From Acidobacteria bacterium RIFCSPLOWO2_12_FULL_68_19 (GTDB taxonomy: Bacteria > Acidobacteriota > Vicinamibacteria > Vicinamibacterales > UBA2999), in contig MELF01000031.1 in the NCBI GenBank assembly GCA_001767525.1, positions 1 to 37,045 on the forward strand: a stretch of DNA of 37,045 bases. Reading direction: 5' to 3'. Below the pieces are notes generated by a model that did not search any database, was not told the DNA's origin, and saw only the letters and a program-made list of their open reading frames with translations. Made by a program: the position numbers and the translations under genes. Each line of letters begins with the position of its first letter. The first letter of the stretch is position 1. Of the stretch, positions 27,307-34,643 are shown one piece after another.

Positions 27307-28623
27307 ATGGCGACTGAGGCCGTCAGGGTTCAGCCTGCCGCGCGCGTGCGCGGCCGCGTGCGCCCGCCGGGCGACAAGTCGATTTCCCACAGGTACGCGC
27401 TGCTGGCGGCGATCGCCCATGGGCGGTCCCGCATTCGCGGCTACTCCACCGGCGCCGATTGCGCCTCGACCCTGCGCTGCCTGCGCGGCCTGGGCGTGGA
27501 CATCCGGGAGACCGGCCCGCACGGGGAAGGCGGTCTCGAGATCGAAGTCAACGGACGCGGGCTGCGTGGCCTCCAGCCGCCCCTCTCGGAGCTCGACGCC
27601 GGCAACTCCGGCAGCACCATCCGGATGCTCTCCGGTATTCTGGCGGCGCATCCTTTCCGCGCGTCGATCACCGGAGACGACTCGCTCCGCCGCCGGCCGA
27701 TGCGCCGCATCATCGTCCCGCTCGAACGGATGGGGGCGCGCATCCTGTCGAGCGACGGCCGCCCGCCGCTGACGATCGACGGGTCGCTGACGCTCGCGCC
27801 ACTCGATTTCCGGCCGGATGTTCCGAGCGCACAGGTCAAGAGTGCCGTGCTCCTGGCCGGCCTCCACGCCGACGGGACGACCCGCGTGCACGAGGCGCTG
27901 GCAACGCGCGACCATACAGAGCGGGCGCTGCGGGCCTTCGGCATCGAGGTCGCACGGGCCGGCACGACCGTATCGGTGCGCGGCGTCGCGAGCCTCCGTG
28001 CCCGGGACCTCGTCGTGCCCGGCGATATCTCGTCGGCCGCGTTCTGGATGATTGCTGCCGCCGCGCTGCCCGGCTCGGAGGTCGAGATCGCGCAGGTCGG
28101 CCTCAACCCGACGCGCACGGGCGTTGTGAGCGTCCTGCGCCGGATGGGCGCACGGATCGACGTCTCGCCGGCGCCGGGAGCGGGCGCAGACGAGGCTGGC
28201 GAGCCGCTCGGAACGATCGTCGTCCGGTACGAGCGGCTCCTGGAGACGCGAATCGCGCCCGAGGAGGTGCCGGGCGTGATCGACGAGCTCCCGGTGCTCG
28301 CCGCGCTGGCGACGCACGGGGGCGGGCTGTCGGTGTCGGGCGCCGGAGAACTGCGCGTCAAGGAAAGCGACCGCATCGCGGCGCTGGCCGACGGCCTGCG
28401 CCGCATGGGCGCCGACATCGACGAGCAGCCCGACGGATTCGCCGTGCGAGCCAGCCGCCAGCTTCGGGGCGGCGAGGTCGACGCCCTGAGCGATCATCGA
28501 CTGGCGATGGCGTTCGCCGTGGCGGCGCTCGGCGCCGCAGGGCCGACGACGATTCACGATGCCGGCGCGGCGGCGGTGTCGTATCCGGAGTTCTTCGCCG
28601 TGCTCGAGTCGCTCAGGGCGTGA
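27307..28623 (+). CDS. aroA: 3-phosphoshikimate 1-carboxyvinyltransferase (EPSP synthase)
   Basis: 438 aa (439 from ATG 27304). Joins shikimate-3-phosphate and phosphoenolpyruvate in aromatic amino-acid synthesis. Motifs: PPGDKSISHRYALLAAIA (substrate and PEP binding), ELDAGNSGSTIRML, SAQVKSAVLLAGL, and near the end ELRVKESDRIAALADGLRRM with DHRLAMAFAVAAL. Two-domain inside-out barrel of normal length. The stop TGA overlaps the aroK GTG by 4 nt. The start fits a leaderless mRNA from TATAGT at 27295. Confidence 0.97.
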   Translation: MATEAVRVQPAARVRGRVRPPGDKSISHRYALLAAIAHGRSRIRGYSTGADCASTLRCLRGLGVDIRETGPHGEGGLEIEVNGRGLRGLQPPLSELDAGNSGSTIRMLSGILAAHPFRASITGDDSLRRRPMRRIIVPLERMGARILSSDGRPPLTIDGSLTLAPLDFRPDVPSAQVKSAVLLAGLHADGTTRVHEALATRDHTERALRAFGIEVARAGTTVSVRGVASLRARDLVVPGDISSAAFWMIAAAALPGSEVEIAQVGLNPTRTGVVSVLRRMGARIDVSPAPGAGADEAGEPLGTIVVRYERLLETRIAPEEVPGVIDELPVLAALATHGGGLSVSGAGELRVKESDRIAALADGLRRMGADIDEQPDGFAVRASRQLRGGEVDALSDHRLAMAFAVAALGAAGPTTIHDAGAAAVSYPEFFAVLESLRA

Positions 28624-29117
28624 AGGCCGACAAGCTGTACCTGGTCGGATTCATGGGCGCCGGGAAAACGACGGTGGCCCATGCGCTCGGCCGCCGGCTC
28701 GGCTGGCGTCCAGAAGACATCGACTCGCGCATCGAGGCGCGCGAGCACCGGACGGTGGCCGCGATCTTCGCCGAGGACGGCGAGACGTACTTCCGCCGGG
28801 CGGAGCGGTACGCGCTGCACGAGCTGCTGCCCGAGCGCAACCTCGTGGTCGCCACCGGCGGCGGCACGTTCGTGGATCCGGAGAACCGTGCCCTCATGTT
28901 GAGCGACGGCGCGGTGGCGTGGCTGGACGTGCCGCTCAGCACCGTCATCGCTCGCATTCCGGTGGACGGACGGCGGCCGCTGGCGGCGGACCGCCTTCAG
29001 ATGGAGGCGTTGTACGAGCGGCGCCGCGCGGCCTATGCGGCCGCGCACGTGCGAATCGACGCCGCCCGCCCGGTGGACGACGTGGTCGAACGACTGCTCG
29101 CCTGGATTGGATACTAG
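28620..29117 (+). CDS. aroK: Shikimate kinase
   Basis: 165 aa. Phosphorylates shikimate one step before AroA. Walker A GFMGAGKTTVAH, shikimate-binding DIDSRIEARE (Asp) and the FRRAE arginine, VVATGGGTFVDP, and a lid region with GRRPLAADRL. Length is typical. GTG 28620 overlaps the aroA stop, so the two consecutive pathway steps are translated together. Confidence 0.95.
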   Translation: MKADKLYLVGFMGAGKTTVAHALGRRLGWRPEDIDSRIEAREHRTVAAIFAEDGETYFRRAERYALHELLPERNLVVATGGGTFVDPENRALMLSDGAVAWLDVPLSTVIARIPVDGRRPLAADRLQMEALYERRRAAYAAAHVRIDAARPVDDVVERLLAWIGY

Positions 29118-29118
29118 G

Positions 29119-29883
29119 GTGAAATATCTCGTCCTGAGCGATATTCATGCCAACATCGAGGCGCTCGAGGCGGTGCTGGCGTCGGCGACGCGCTACGACA
29201 GGGTGCTCCTGCTCGGCGACTACGTCGGCTACGGCGCCGACCCGAATCGCGTGGTCGAGCGCGTGCGCGCGCTTCCCGCTGACGCGGTCATCCGGGGCAA
29301 TCACGACAAGGTGGCAGCCGGTCTCGCCGGCGTGGACGGGTTCAATCATCTTGCGAAGGAAGCCATCGCCTGGACGTCCACGGTGCTGACCCGGGAGAAC
29401 CGCGACTGGCTCGCGGCACTGCCGCAGGGTCCCGCGATCGTCGACGGGGCGATGGAAATCTGTCACGGCACCCCGTTCGACGAGGATGTCTACGTCTTCG
29501 ACGACCTCGACGCGTTGCGATCGCTGCGCGTGGCGAGGCGGCCGCTCTGCCTCTACGGCCACACGCACGTGCCAGCGGTCTTTCGCCTCGACGCGGGCGG
29601 CGAGGGGGACGGACCGAGGGGGGCCACACTCGATCTGGTCGGTCCGTCGAGGCGTGCGCCGTTCATCCTCGAGCTCGACGGCGGCTTTCGGTATCTGGTG
29701 AACTGCGGCGCCGTCGGCCAGCCGCGAGACGGGGATCCGCGGGCCGCGTACGGCGTCATCGACACCGACGAACGGAGCATCGTTATTGAGCGCGTCGCCT
29801 ACGACATCGCGGCGGCGCAGGCGAAGATCGTCGAGGCGGGGCTGCCCGACGTGCTGGCGCAGCGACTGGGGGCCGGCAGGTAA
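29119..29883 (+). CDS. Metallophosphoesterase (YfcE/calcineurin-like)
   Basis: 254 aa. The five metal-binding blocks are in order: LSDIHANIEAL, LLGDYVGYG, IRGNHD, a His region ICHGTP, and YGHTHVPAVF. This is the calcineurin-like phosphoesterase family close to YfcE/MJ0936 and diadenosine tetraphosphatase-like enzymes. It hydrolyses phosphoesters with two metals; substrate unknown. Start GTG 29119 is 1 nt after the aroK stop, so it is the third gene of the aroA operon. A roughly 85-residue insert after HTHVP is longer than in the smallest members. Confidence 0.88.
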   Translation: MKYLVLSDIHANIEALEAVLASATRYDRVLLLGDYVGYGADPNRVVERVRALPADAVIRGNHDKVAAGLAGVDGFNHLAKEAIAWTSTVLTRENRDWLAALPQGPAIVDGAMEICHGTPFDEDVYVFDDLDALRSLRVARRPLCLYGHTHVPAVFRLDAGGEGDGPRGATLDLVGPSRRAPFILELDGGFRYLVNCGAVGQPRDGDPRAAYGVIDTDERSIVIERVAYDIAAAQAKIVEAGLPDVLAQRLGAGR

Positions 29884-29943
29884 TCCCTGAAGGGCACGAA
29901 GGACCGCACGACGAAGAGCGCGCGGCGGCACCTGCGCTGTTCC

Positions 29944-30004
29944 GAGGCGCCGCCTCGAACTCAGCACGGATCACCGAGACACCGAAGCGCCGAGAGACTT
30001 CGGC
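29944..30004. terminator. Two hairpins between convergent transcripts
   Basis: CGAGGCG-C-CGCCTCG (about 29944-29958) and CCGAAG (29983-29988) with CTTCGG (29999-30004) form stems in the 246-base gap between the aroA operon and the convergent ccm operon. No T-run follows either stem. An 8-bp word, CCGAGACA / CCGAAGCG / CCGAGAGA, is repeated three times across the second stem. No gene is seen in the gap. Confidence 0.4.
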
Positions 30005-30129
30005 CCTGCTCCGCCCGTCGCGTCACAACCGCGTGCCGCGCTGCGTGAAGGCCGCGGCATCTCCCTCAGGAACTCGCGCTCGCAGCGTATTCAGGCGTAA
30101 CGGCCGGACCAGACGGCGCGGCTCTTGGC

Positions 30130-30312
30130 TCAATGAGCGGCCGTGCCGCTCTTGTCGCCGACCGGTTTGGTGTCCCTGACCGCGCGCTCCTGCAGCTTCC
30201 GCAACTGCCCGGCATACGCGTCGGCGGCTGCGCGAGACCCGAGTATCCACCCCACCACGATCCCGAGGATCAGCACCGCCGGGATGTAGAGGAAATGGGC
30301 GGCGTTCGGCAT
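30130..30312 (-). CDS. 60-aa single-helix membrane protein at the end of the ccm operon
   Basis: MPNAAHFLYIPAVLILGIVV begins the sequence and the helix continues with GWILGSRAAADA. A basic, helical C-terminal part follows (LRKLQERAVRDTK). One transmembrane helix, with the rest probably cytoplasmic. ATG 30312 overlaps the ccmD stop (TGATG), so it is translated with the ccm genes. The family is unknown to me; it may be a small helper subunit of the heme exporter. Confidence 0.7.
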   Translation of the reverse strand: MPNAAHFLYIPAVLILGIVVGWILGSRAAADAYAGQLRKLQERAVRDTKPVGDKSGTAAH

Positions 30313-30596
30313 CAGCCGCTGCTGCCCCGCTTGATGTCCGCCTCGAGCCGCTCCAGTTCCCGCTGCACGCTCGTCAGCCGGCGGGCCACGGACACGACAT
30401 AGACGAACAACGCCAGCACCACGAAGGCATAGGCCGCAACGAGGAGCGGCGCGGCCGGCAGTTGATCCTGCGGCGGCAACTGGTCGATTGGCACGAACTC
30501 GTCCTGCTGCTGCGGGGGCGACTGCTGCGCAACGAGCACCACGCGGCTGGCCCCGCAGGTGACGAGCACGACGAGGACGAGACGGGCGAGCTTCAT
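30312..30596 (-). CDS. ccmD: CcmD-family small heme exporter subunit
   Basis: 94 aa. A signal-like hydrophobic N-terminus (MKLARLVLVVLVTCGASRVV), a Gln/Pro-rich linker, then a single helix AAPLLVAAYAFVVLALFVYV followed by a positively charged coiled helix (SVARRLTSVQRELERLEADI). The helix with AYAFV and the RRL-x-ELERLE tail is the CcmD pattern. CcmD helps release holo-CcmE from CcmABC. Typical CcmD lacks the signal-like extension. Its position directly after ccmC (3-nt gap) supports the call. Confidence 0.78.
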   Translation of the reverse strand: MKLARLVLVVLVTCGASRVVLVAQQSPPQQQDEFVPIDQLPPQDQLPAAPLLVAAYAFVVLALFVYVVSVARRLTSVQRELERLEADIKRGSSG

Positions 30597-30599
30597 CGG

Positions 30600-31256
30600 C
30601 TATGTATCCATGGAGAGGTACAGCGCATCGATGCGGGCGCGCTGCTCCTCGAGCCGCATCCGCAGGCGAAGCAACAGCACGAAGAGCAGCAGAAACGCCG
30701 CCGCGCTGAACCAGAGCGGCACGCCGAAGGAGGTCGGGAGCGTCGGCACGACGTTCGTGGTCGGGTGAATCGTTCGCCAGTAGTTCACCGAGATGTACAC
30801 GAACGGGACGTTCGCCATCCCGAAGAGCGCCAGCCCGGCCGCGAGCTTGTCGGAGCCGGGCCCTCCGTACTTCCGGAGCAGCAAGTACGCCACAGCCACC
30901 ATCCATCCCATCAGGCTGGCCGTCAGACGGACGTCCCATTGCCACCAGACGCCCCACGCCTTGCGCGCCCAGAGCGGCCCGGTGACCAGCGTCACGACCC
31001 CGAAGAGCACCGCGAGTTCGGCGGCCGCCCAGGCCAGACGATCCTGGCGGGAATCACCTCCGAACAGGTACCGCACGCTGGCGATGCCGCAGACGATCGC
31101 CGCGAGCAGGAACATCCAGGCCGACGGCAGGTGCACGTAGAAGACCTTCTGCACCAACCCCATCGTCGACTCGTAGGGCGCCTGGGCGACCAGGATCGGC
31201 GCGGTCGCACACATCAGCCCGCACAGGATCGCGAGCGGTATGAACCATTTCGGCAT
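30600..31256 (-). CDS. ccmC: Heme exporter/lyase subunit CcmC
   Basis: 218 aa, six predicted helices, with the WWD heme-handling motif WGVWWQWDVRLTASLM between helices, flanked by conserved His (FYVHLPSAW upstream and YWRTIHPT downstream). CcmC loads heme onto CcmE during cytochrome c maturation. Start ATG 31256. Between it and ccmB lies a 152-nt gap filled by a large inverted repeat, unlike the tight joints elsewhere in the operon. Confidence 0.94.
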   Translation of the reverse strand: MPKWFIPLAILCGLMCATAPILVAQAPYESTMGLVQKVFYVHLPSAWMFLLAAIVCGIASVRYLFGGDSRQDRLAWAAAELAVLFGVVTLVTGPLWARKAWGVWWQWDVRLTASLMGWMVAVAYLLLRKYGGPGSDKLAAGLALFGMANVPFVYISVNYWRTIHPTTNVVPTLPTSFGVPLWFSAAAFLLLFVLLLRLRMRLEEQRARIDALYLSMDT

Positions 31257-31272
31257 GTCTCAGTCTCTGTCG

Positions 31273-31381
31273 TTCACGCTTCGATGTGCTCACTTCTCCG
31301 TTTGTGTTCATGTTCGGTTCAGCGTTCTCGGTTCCTCCGAACCCGAACACGAACCCAGAAGTGAGAAGCCAGAAGCGTGAA
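31273..31381. repeat. 109-nt inverted repeat between ccmB and ccmC
   Basis: Outer arms TTCACGCTTC (31273-31282) and GAAGCGTGAA (31372-31381), then CTCACTTCT (31289-31297) and AGAAGTGAG (31357-31365), then TTC-rich and GAA-rich stretches (31301-31352) that also pair. The right arm is built of 7-bp words beginning GAA (GAACCCA, GAAGTGA, GAAGCCA, GAAGCGT, GAACACC). It could slow or end transcription between ccmB and ccmC. Confidence 0.85.
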
Positions 31382-31408
31382 CACCGCCTCCATTGTCCAG
31401 TGTCGGCG

Positions 31409-32086
31409 TCAATCCGTCATCAGCGGTTCGAAGGTCCAGAGCGCCAGGGTCACGAACACCACGTCGAAACAGACGAGCAACGCCAGCCAGACCTGCAGGA
31501 AGCCCGTGTTCACGTCCGGCTCCAGCAGCACGCTGGTCGCCCGTACACCGGCAATGATGACCGGAACGGTAATCGGATACAACAGCACCGGCAGCAGCAC
31601 GTCCCGGCTGCGCGCCCGGATGAGCATGGCCGCAAACAGCGTCCCCACTGCCGCGAACCCGACGGTCCCCGTCAGGAGGATCAGCGCCAGCCAGATCGGG
31701 TGCGCGAGCAGCGGCGCCTGAAACAGCAGCGCTACGAGCGGCACGAGCACAGTCTCGGCCGCCGAGAGCAACGCCACGATTCCCAGGAGCTTTCCCAGGT
31801 ACACCGCAGGTCGGGCGGCCGGCGCCAGCAGCAGCGCGCGGAGCGTCTCTGCCTGGCGCTCCCGCTCGAACGTCCGTCCGAGCGCCAGCGTTCCGGCGAA
31901 CGCGATGGCGATCCACAGAATCCCCGCCGCGCCGCCTTCGGGCGCCCTTCCCTCCTGCACGAGCGCGAAGGCGAAGACGAGGACGCAGGAGATCGCGAAG
32001 AACAGCATCGTATAGGCGGTCTCCAGACTCCGGACCTCGATCATGAAGTCCTTGCGCAGCACGAGCCAGACGATGCGCCCGAACAT
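31409..32086 (-). CDS. ccmB: Heme exporter permease CcmB
   Basis: 225 aa, six hydrophobic helices. The CcmB pattern is visible: KDFMIEVRSLETAYTMLFF, the strongly conserved FERERQAETLRALLLAPA, and LLPVLLYPITVPVIIAGV. It forms the membrane part of the CcmA2BCD transporter that releases holo-CcmE. ATG 32086 follows the ccmA stop with no gap. Confidence 0.94.
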   Translation of the reverse strand: MFGRIVWLVLRKDFMIEVRSLETAYTMLFFAISCVLVFAFALVQEGRAPEGGAAGILWIAIAFAGTLALGRTFERERQAETLRALLLAPAARPAVYLGKLLGIVALLSAAETVLVPLVALLFQAPLLAHPIWLALILLTGTVGFAAVGTLFAAMLIRARSRDVLLPVLLYPITVPVIIAGVRATSVLLEPDVNTGFLQVWLALLVCFDVVFVTLALWTFEPLMTD

Positions 32087-32827
32087 CTACCGACTCGTCA
32101 GGTCAGGGGCGTCGGCCGCGGTTCCGACGCGCGCCATGAGGTCACGATACATCGCTCGCAGCGCGTCGGGACGGTCCGCGGCGTGGACCACGCGGCCGTC
32201 GCGCAGGAACACCGCCCGGTCGAGCAGTCCCTGCGCCAGATCCAGGTCGTGGGTCGCGAGGATGACGATGGCCCCGCCGGCGCGAAGACCGGTCAGACGC
32301 CGGCCGAGCGCCTCCGCCGAGGCGTCGTCGAGGCCGGTGAACGGCTCGTCGAGCAGCACGAGCCGCGGCTGGTGAATGAGGGCCCGTTCGAGGGCGACGC
32401 GCTGCCGCATGCCGCGCGAGAAGCTCGACACCGCATCGTTGCCACGGCCGGCGAGCCCGGCGGTCTCGAGCGCTCGGGACGCCGCGGCGCCGAGGTCGGC
32501 GATGCCGTACAGACCGGCGAAGAACTCCAGGTTTTCCCGAGCGGTCAACTCGGGATAGAGGAACACATCGTGCCCGAGCACGCCAATCGCCGCCCGCAGC
32601 GCTGCGCCCGCAGCGCCGCCGTCACCGTAGCGGATGCGGCCGCTGGTGGGCCGAAGCAGCGTCGCCAGCAGCGCCAGCATGGTCGACTTGCCGGCCCCGT
32701 TGGGACCGAGCAGGCCGAGAATCGCGCCCCGGTCGGCGCGAAACGAGATGTGCGACAGCGCACGCCGGCGACCGAAATGCCGGGACACGTCGTCGACCGT
32801 GAGATGGTCGAAGTCAGCGGGCGTCAC
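32087..32827 (-). CDS. ccmA: Heme exporter ATP-binding protein CcmA
   Basis: 246 aa ABC ATPase: Walker A GLLGPNGAGKST, Q-loop replaced by His in VLGHDVFLYPELTAREN, signature SSFSRGMRQRVALERAL, Walker B LVLLDEPFTGLD and H-loop LATHDLD. The divergent signature SFSRGMRQR instead of LSGGQ is usual for CcmA-like proteins. It hydrolyses ATP to free holo-CcmE from CcmC. GTG 32827 overlaps the upstream gene stop by 4 nt. Confidence 0.93.
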   Translation of the reverse strand: MTPADFDHLTVDDVSRHFGRRRALSHISFRADRGAILGLLGPNGAGKSTMLALLATLLRPTSGRIRYGDGGAAGAALRAAIGVLGHDVFLYPELTARENLEFFAGLYGIADLGAAASRALETAGLAGRGNDAVSSFSRGMRQRVALERALIHQPRLVLLDEPFTGLDDASAEALGRRLTGLRAGGAIVILATHDLDLAQGLLDRAVFLRDGRVVHAADRPDALRAMYRDLMARVGTAADAPDLTSR

Positions 32828-34089
32828 GCGGCGATATCCCGGCCGCCTCCCCGCGGACCCGTGCCGGCCTCGTCCAGCTCACCGTAGATCTGCTCCAGCT
32901 CCGCGACGAGGCGTTGTCGGCGCTCCTCCTCCGGCTCGGCGAGCGGCGCACCCTTGCGTGCCCGGCGCTCGAGCGCCGCAAGCTCGCCGAGGAGCTTGTC
33001 GCGGCGCGCCTCCAGCCGGCGTCGTGAGCCGGAATCGTCCTGGCGCCCCCCGACCGCGAACCACGCTCCGAGGGCGAGGATGGCGGCGGCCAGGCCGAGC
33101 GCCACGTACCGCGGCGTCGGGCTGTGCACGGGCAGGTCCGTGAGTTGCAGCGACAGCGTCCCGCCGGCGGGCAGAGGCGGTCCACTGGCCAGCAGGAACG
33201 GGGTACCGCTCTCGGCGTTGACCTCGCCGACCGTGGAAAACTGCGCCGACGAGATCGACACGGCGCCAACCTTCTCGACCGCCACGGTCAACTGCTCGAG
33301 CGCCACCGGCCAGCGCTGCTCCACGGTAATGGCTGCGCTGTCGTACAGCAGGCGGAACCCAATCTGGACAGACGTCGTTCCCGGTGCGAACGGCCCGGTC
33401 ACCGTGACGCGGTCGCCGCTCACGCTGGCGGTCGGCGACGACCCTTCGAGCAGTGCCGCTCCCGCCGCCCCTTCCGGCAGGTCGATGATGAGAGGCCCGC
33501 CCAGATCGACGCGCGAGGCGGCGTTGTTGACGACCTCGAGCACGTAGAACAGCTGCAGCGTGTCGTCACGGAACTCCATCAGCACGCGGGAGTTCGGTCC
33601 GAACGCGACCGTCCCGCGCACCGGTGGGGCCGCGGCGGCCGCCGCCTCTTCCGCAGCCTTCTGCTTTCGCGCGTCCTCGAGCCCCGCGACCAGGATCACG
33701 CGCAGGCCACCCGATGTCGGCACGGTGAACGATTCCGAGACGAGCTCCTCCCCGCCAACGGTCGCCCGGGCGCGTCCCGCCACGCCGCCAGGCACACCTT
33801 CGAAGGTCGCCCGCCCCTGGTCGTCGGTCTTCGCCGTGCGGGGAGTGCCGTCGGCAGTGAGCTGCACCTCTTGCCCCACGACGTTGCTGCCGAGCTGCTC
33901 GCGGACGAGCCGCACCGTCACAGTGCCGGTGGGCAGATCCGCTGCGGGAACCGCGCGGCCATGCATCAGTGACGGGTCGGGCATCTGGCCTGCCGCTGGA
34001 ATCGCGACAAGCACGCCTGCGACAAACCCCAACGCCCAACGCCCAAGACCCAAGGCCCACAGCCTGACGCCCGACGCCGGCCGGATCAC
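32824..34089 (-). CDS. Exported carboxypeptidase-regulatory-like membrane protein in the ccm operon
   Basis: 421 aa from GTG 34089, which has GGAGGGG just upstream and overlaps the previous stop (GTGA). An N-terminal signal segment (WALGFVAGVLVAIPAAG) is encoded by a run of 7-bp repeats. Next comes an Ig-like/carboxypeptidase regulatory domain (GTVTVRLVREQLGSNVVGQE ... DDQGRATFEGVPGG), a second beta-rich region (about 170-320), a transmembrane helix (YVALGLAAAILALGAWFAVG), and a charged cytoplasmic coiled coil (RRRLEARRDKLLGELAALER). It has no Ccm family name. Its place between the ccmF-H fusion and ccmA suggests a part in heme or apocytochrome handling; the evidence is context only. Confidence 0.75.
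   Translation of the reverse strand: MIRPASGVRLWALGLGRWALGFVAGVLVAIPAAGQMPDPSLMHGRAVPAADLPTGTVTVRLVREQLGSNVVGQEVQLTADGTPRTAKTDDQGRATFEGVPGGVAGRARATVGGEELVSESFTVPTSGGLRVILVAGLEDARKQKAAEEAAAAAAPPVRGTVAFGPNSRVLMEFRDDTLQLFYVLEVVNNAASRVDLGGPLIIDLPEGAAGAALLEGSSPTASVSGDRVTVTGPFAPGTTSVQIGFRLLYDSAAITVEQRWPVALEQLTVAVEKVGAVSISSAQFSTVGEVNAESGTPFLLASGPPLPAGGTLSLQLTDLPVHSPTPRYVALGLAAAILALGAWFAVGGRQDDSGSRRRLEARRDKLLGELAALERRARKGAPLAEPEEERRQRLVAELEQIYGELDEAGTGPRGGGRDIAA
34027..34058 (-). repeat. Heptamer repeat / G-quadruplex motif inside a signal-peptide coding region
   Basis: On the minus strand five GGG runs are spaced every 7 nt with loops CCTT, TCTT, CGTT, CGTT. This meets the G-quadruplex pattern and encodes the hydrophobic stretch LWALGLGRWALGF. 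Gene start 34089 is about 31 nt upstream. Confidence 0.85.
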
Positions 34090-34643
34090 GGCGCCCCTCC
34101 GAGCGCCGCACCGCAATGCTTGCAGAAGCGCGCATCCACGTCGTTGATCGTCGCGCAGGCGGCGCAGTGCCTCGTCGACGCGGCGGGGCGGGGCTCTCCA
34201 ACCCGTTTCGCGATCTCCTTTTCGATCTGTTCGCGATAACCGGCGCCGGCGTCGAGCTGTCGAATCAGCCCTGCGGCGCGTACTCGCAGGCGGGCGCTCA
34301 TCTCGACGAAGTCCTTGTCGGACATCTTTCCCATGGCGTGATCGAACTCGAGATCCTTGATCGCACGCAGCGCCAGCGCCTTCTCCCGCTCCAGCGCCGC
34401 GCGGGTGCGGCCTCCGAGGATCTGCGGCCCCGCGATGTCCTCTCCGCCAGTGAGCGGCGCGAGCGTCCGCCAGGCCGACAGACCAACGACTGCGGCCGCA
34501 AAGATCGTGGCGCTCAGGAGGATGACGCCGGCCGGTGTCTGGCCCTCCGACACGAAGACCACGACGGTGGCGCCGATCAAGCCGGCCAAGGTGAACAACT
34601 GCCAGGGCTGGAACGTGTCAGTCGAGGTTCCTGAGCTCATCAT
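34086..34643 (-). CDS. Membrane protein with C-terminal zinc ribbon in the ccm operon
   Basis: 185 aa. Two N-terminal helices (FTLAGLIGATVVVFVSEG and GVILLSATIFAAAVVGLSAW) are followed by a cytoplasmic helical part (EREKALALRAIKDLEFDHAM ... KMSDKDFVEMSARL) and a zinc ribbon of two CxxC pairs (CAAC ... CKHC). Proteins of this kind lie in ccm clusters of several bacteria and resemble the CcmI/CycH-like helical hairpin (the LKDLEFD-x-GKxS segment). It may therefore bind apocytochrome or CcmH; that is an inference. Start ATG 34643 overlaps the end of the ccmF-H gene by about 26 nt; no better start is present. Confidence 0.72.
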   Translation of the reverse strand: MMSSGTSTDTFQPWQLFTLAGLIGATVVVFVSEGQTPAGVILLSATIFAAAVVGLSAWRTLAPLTGGEDIAGPQILGGRTRAALEREKALALRAIKDLEFDHAMGKMSDKDFVEMSARLRVRAAGLIRQLDAGAGYREQIEKEIAKRVGEPRPAASTRHCAACATINDVDARFCKHCGAALGGAP

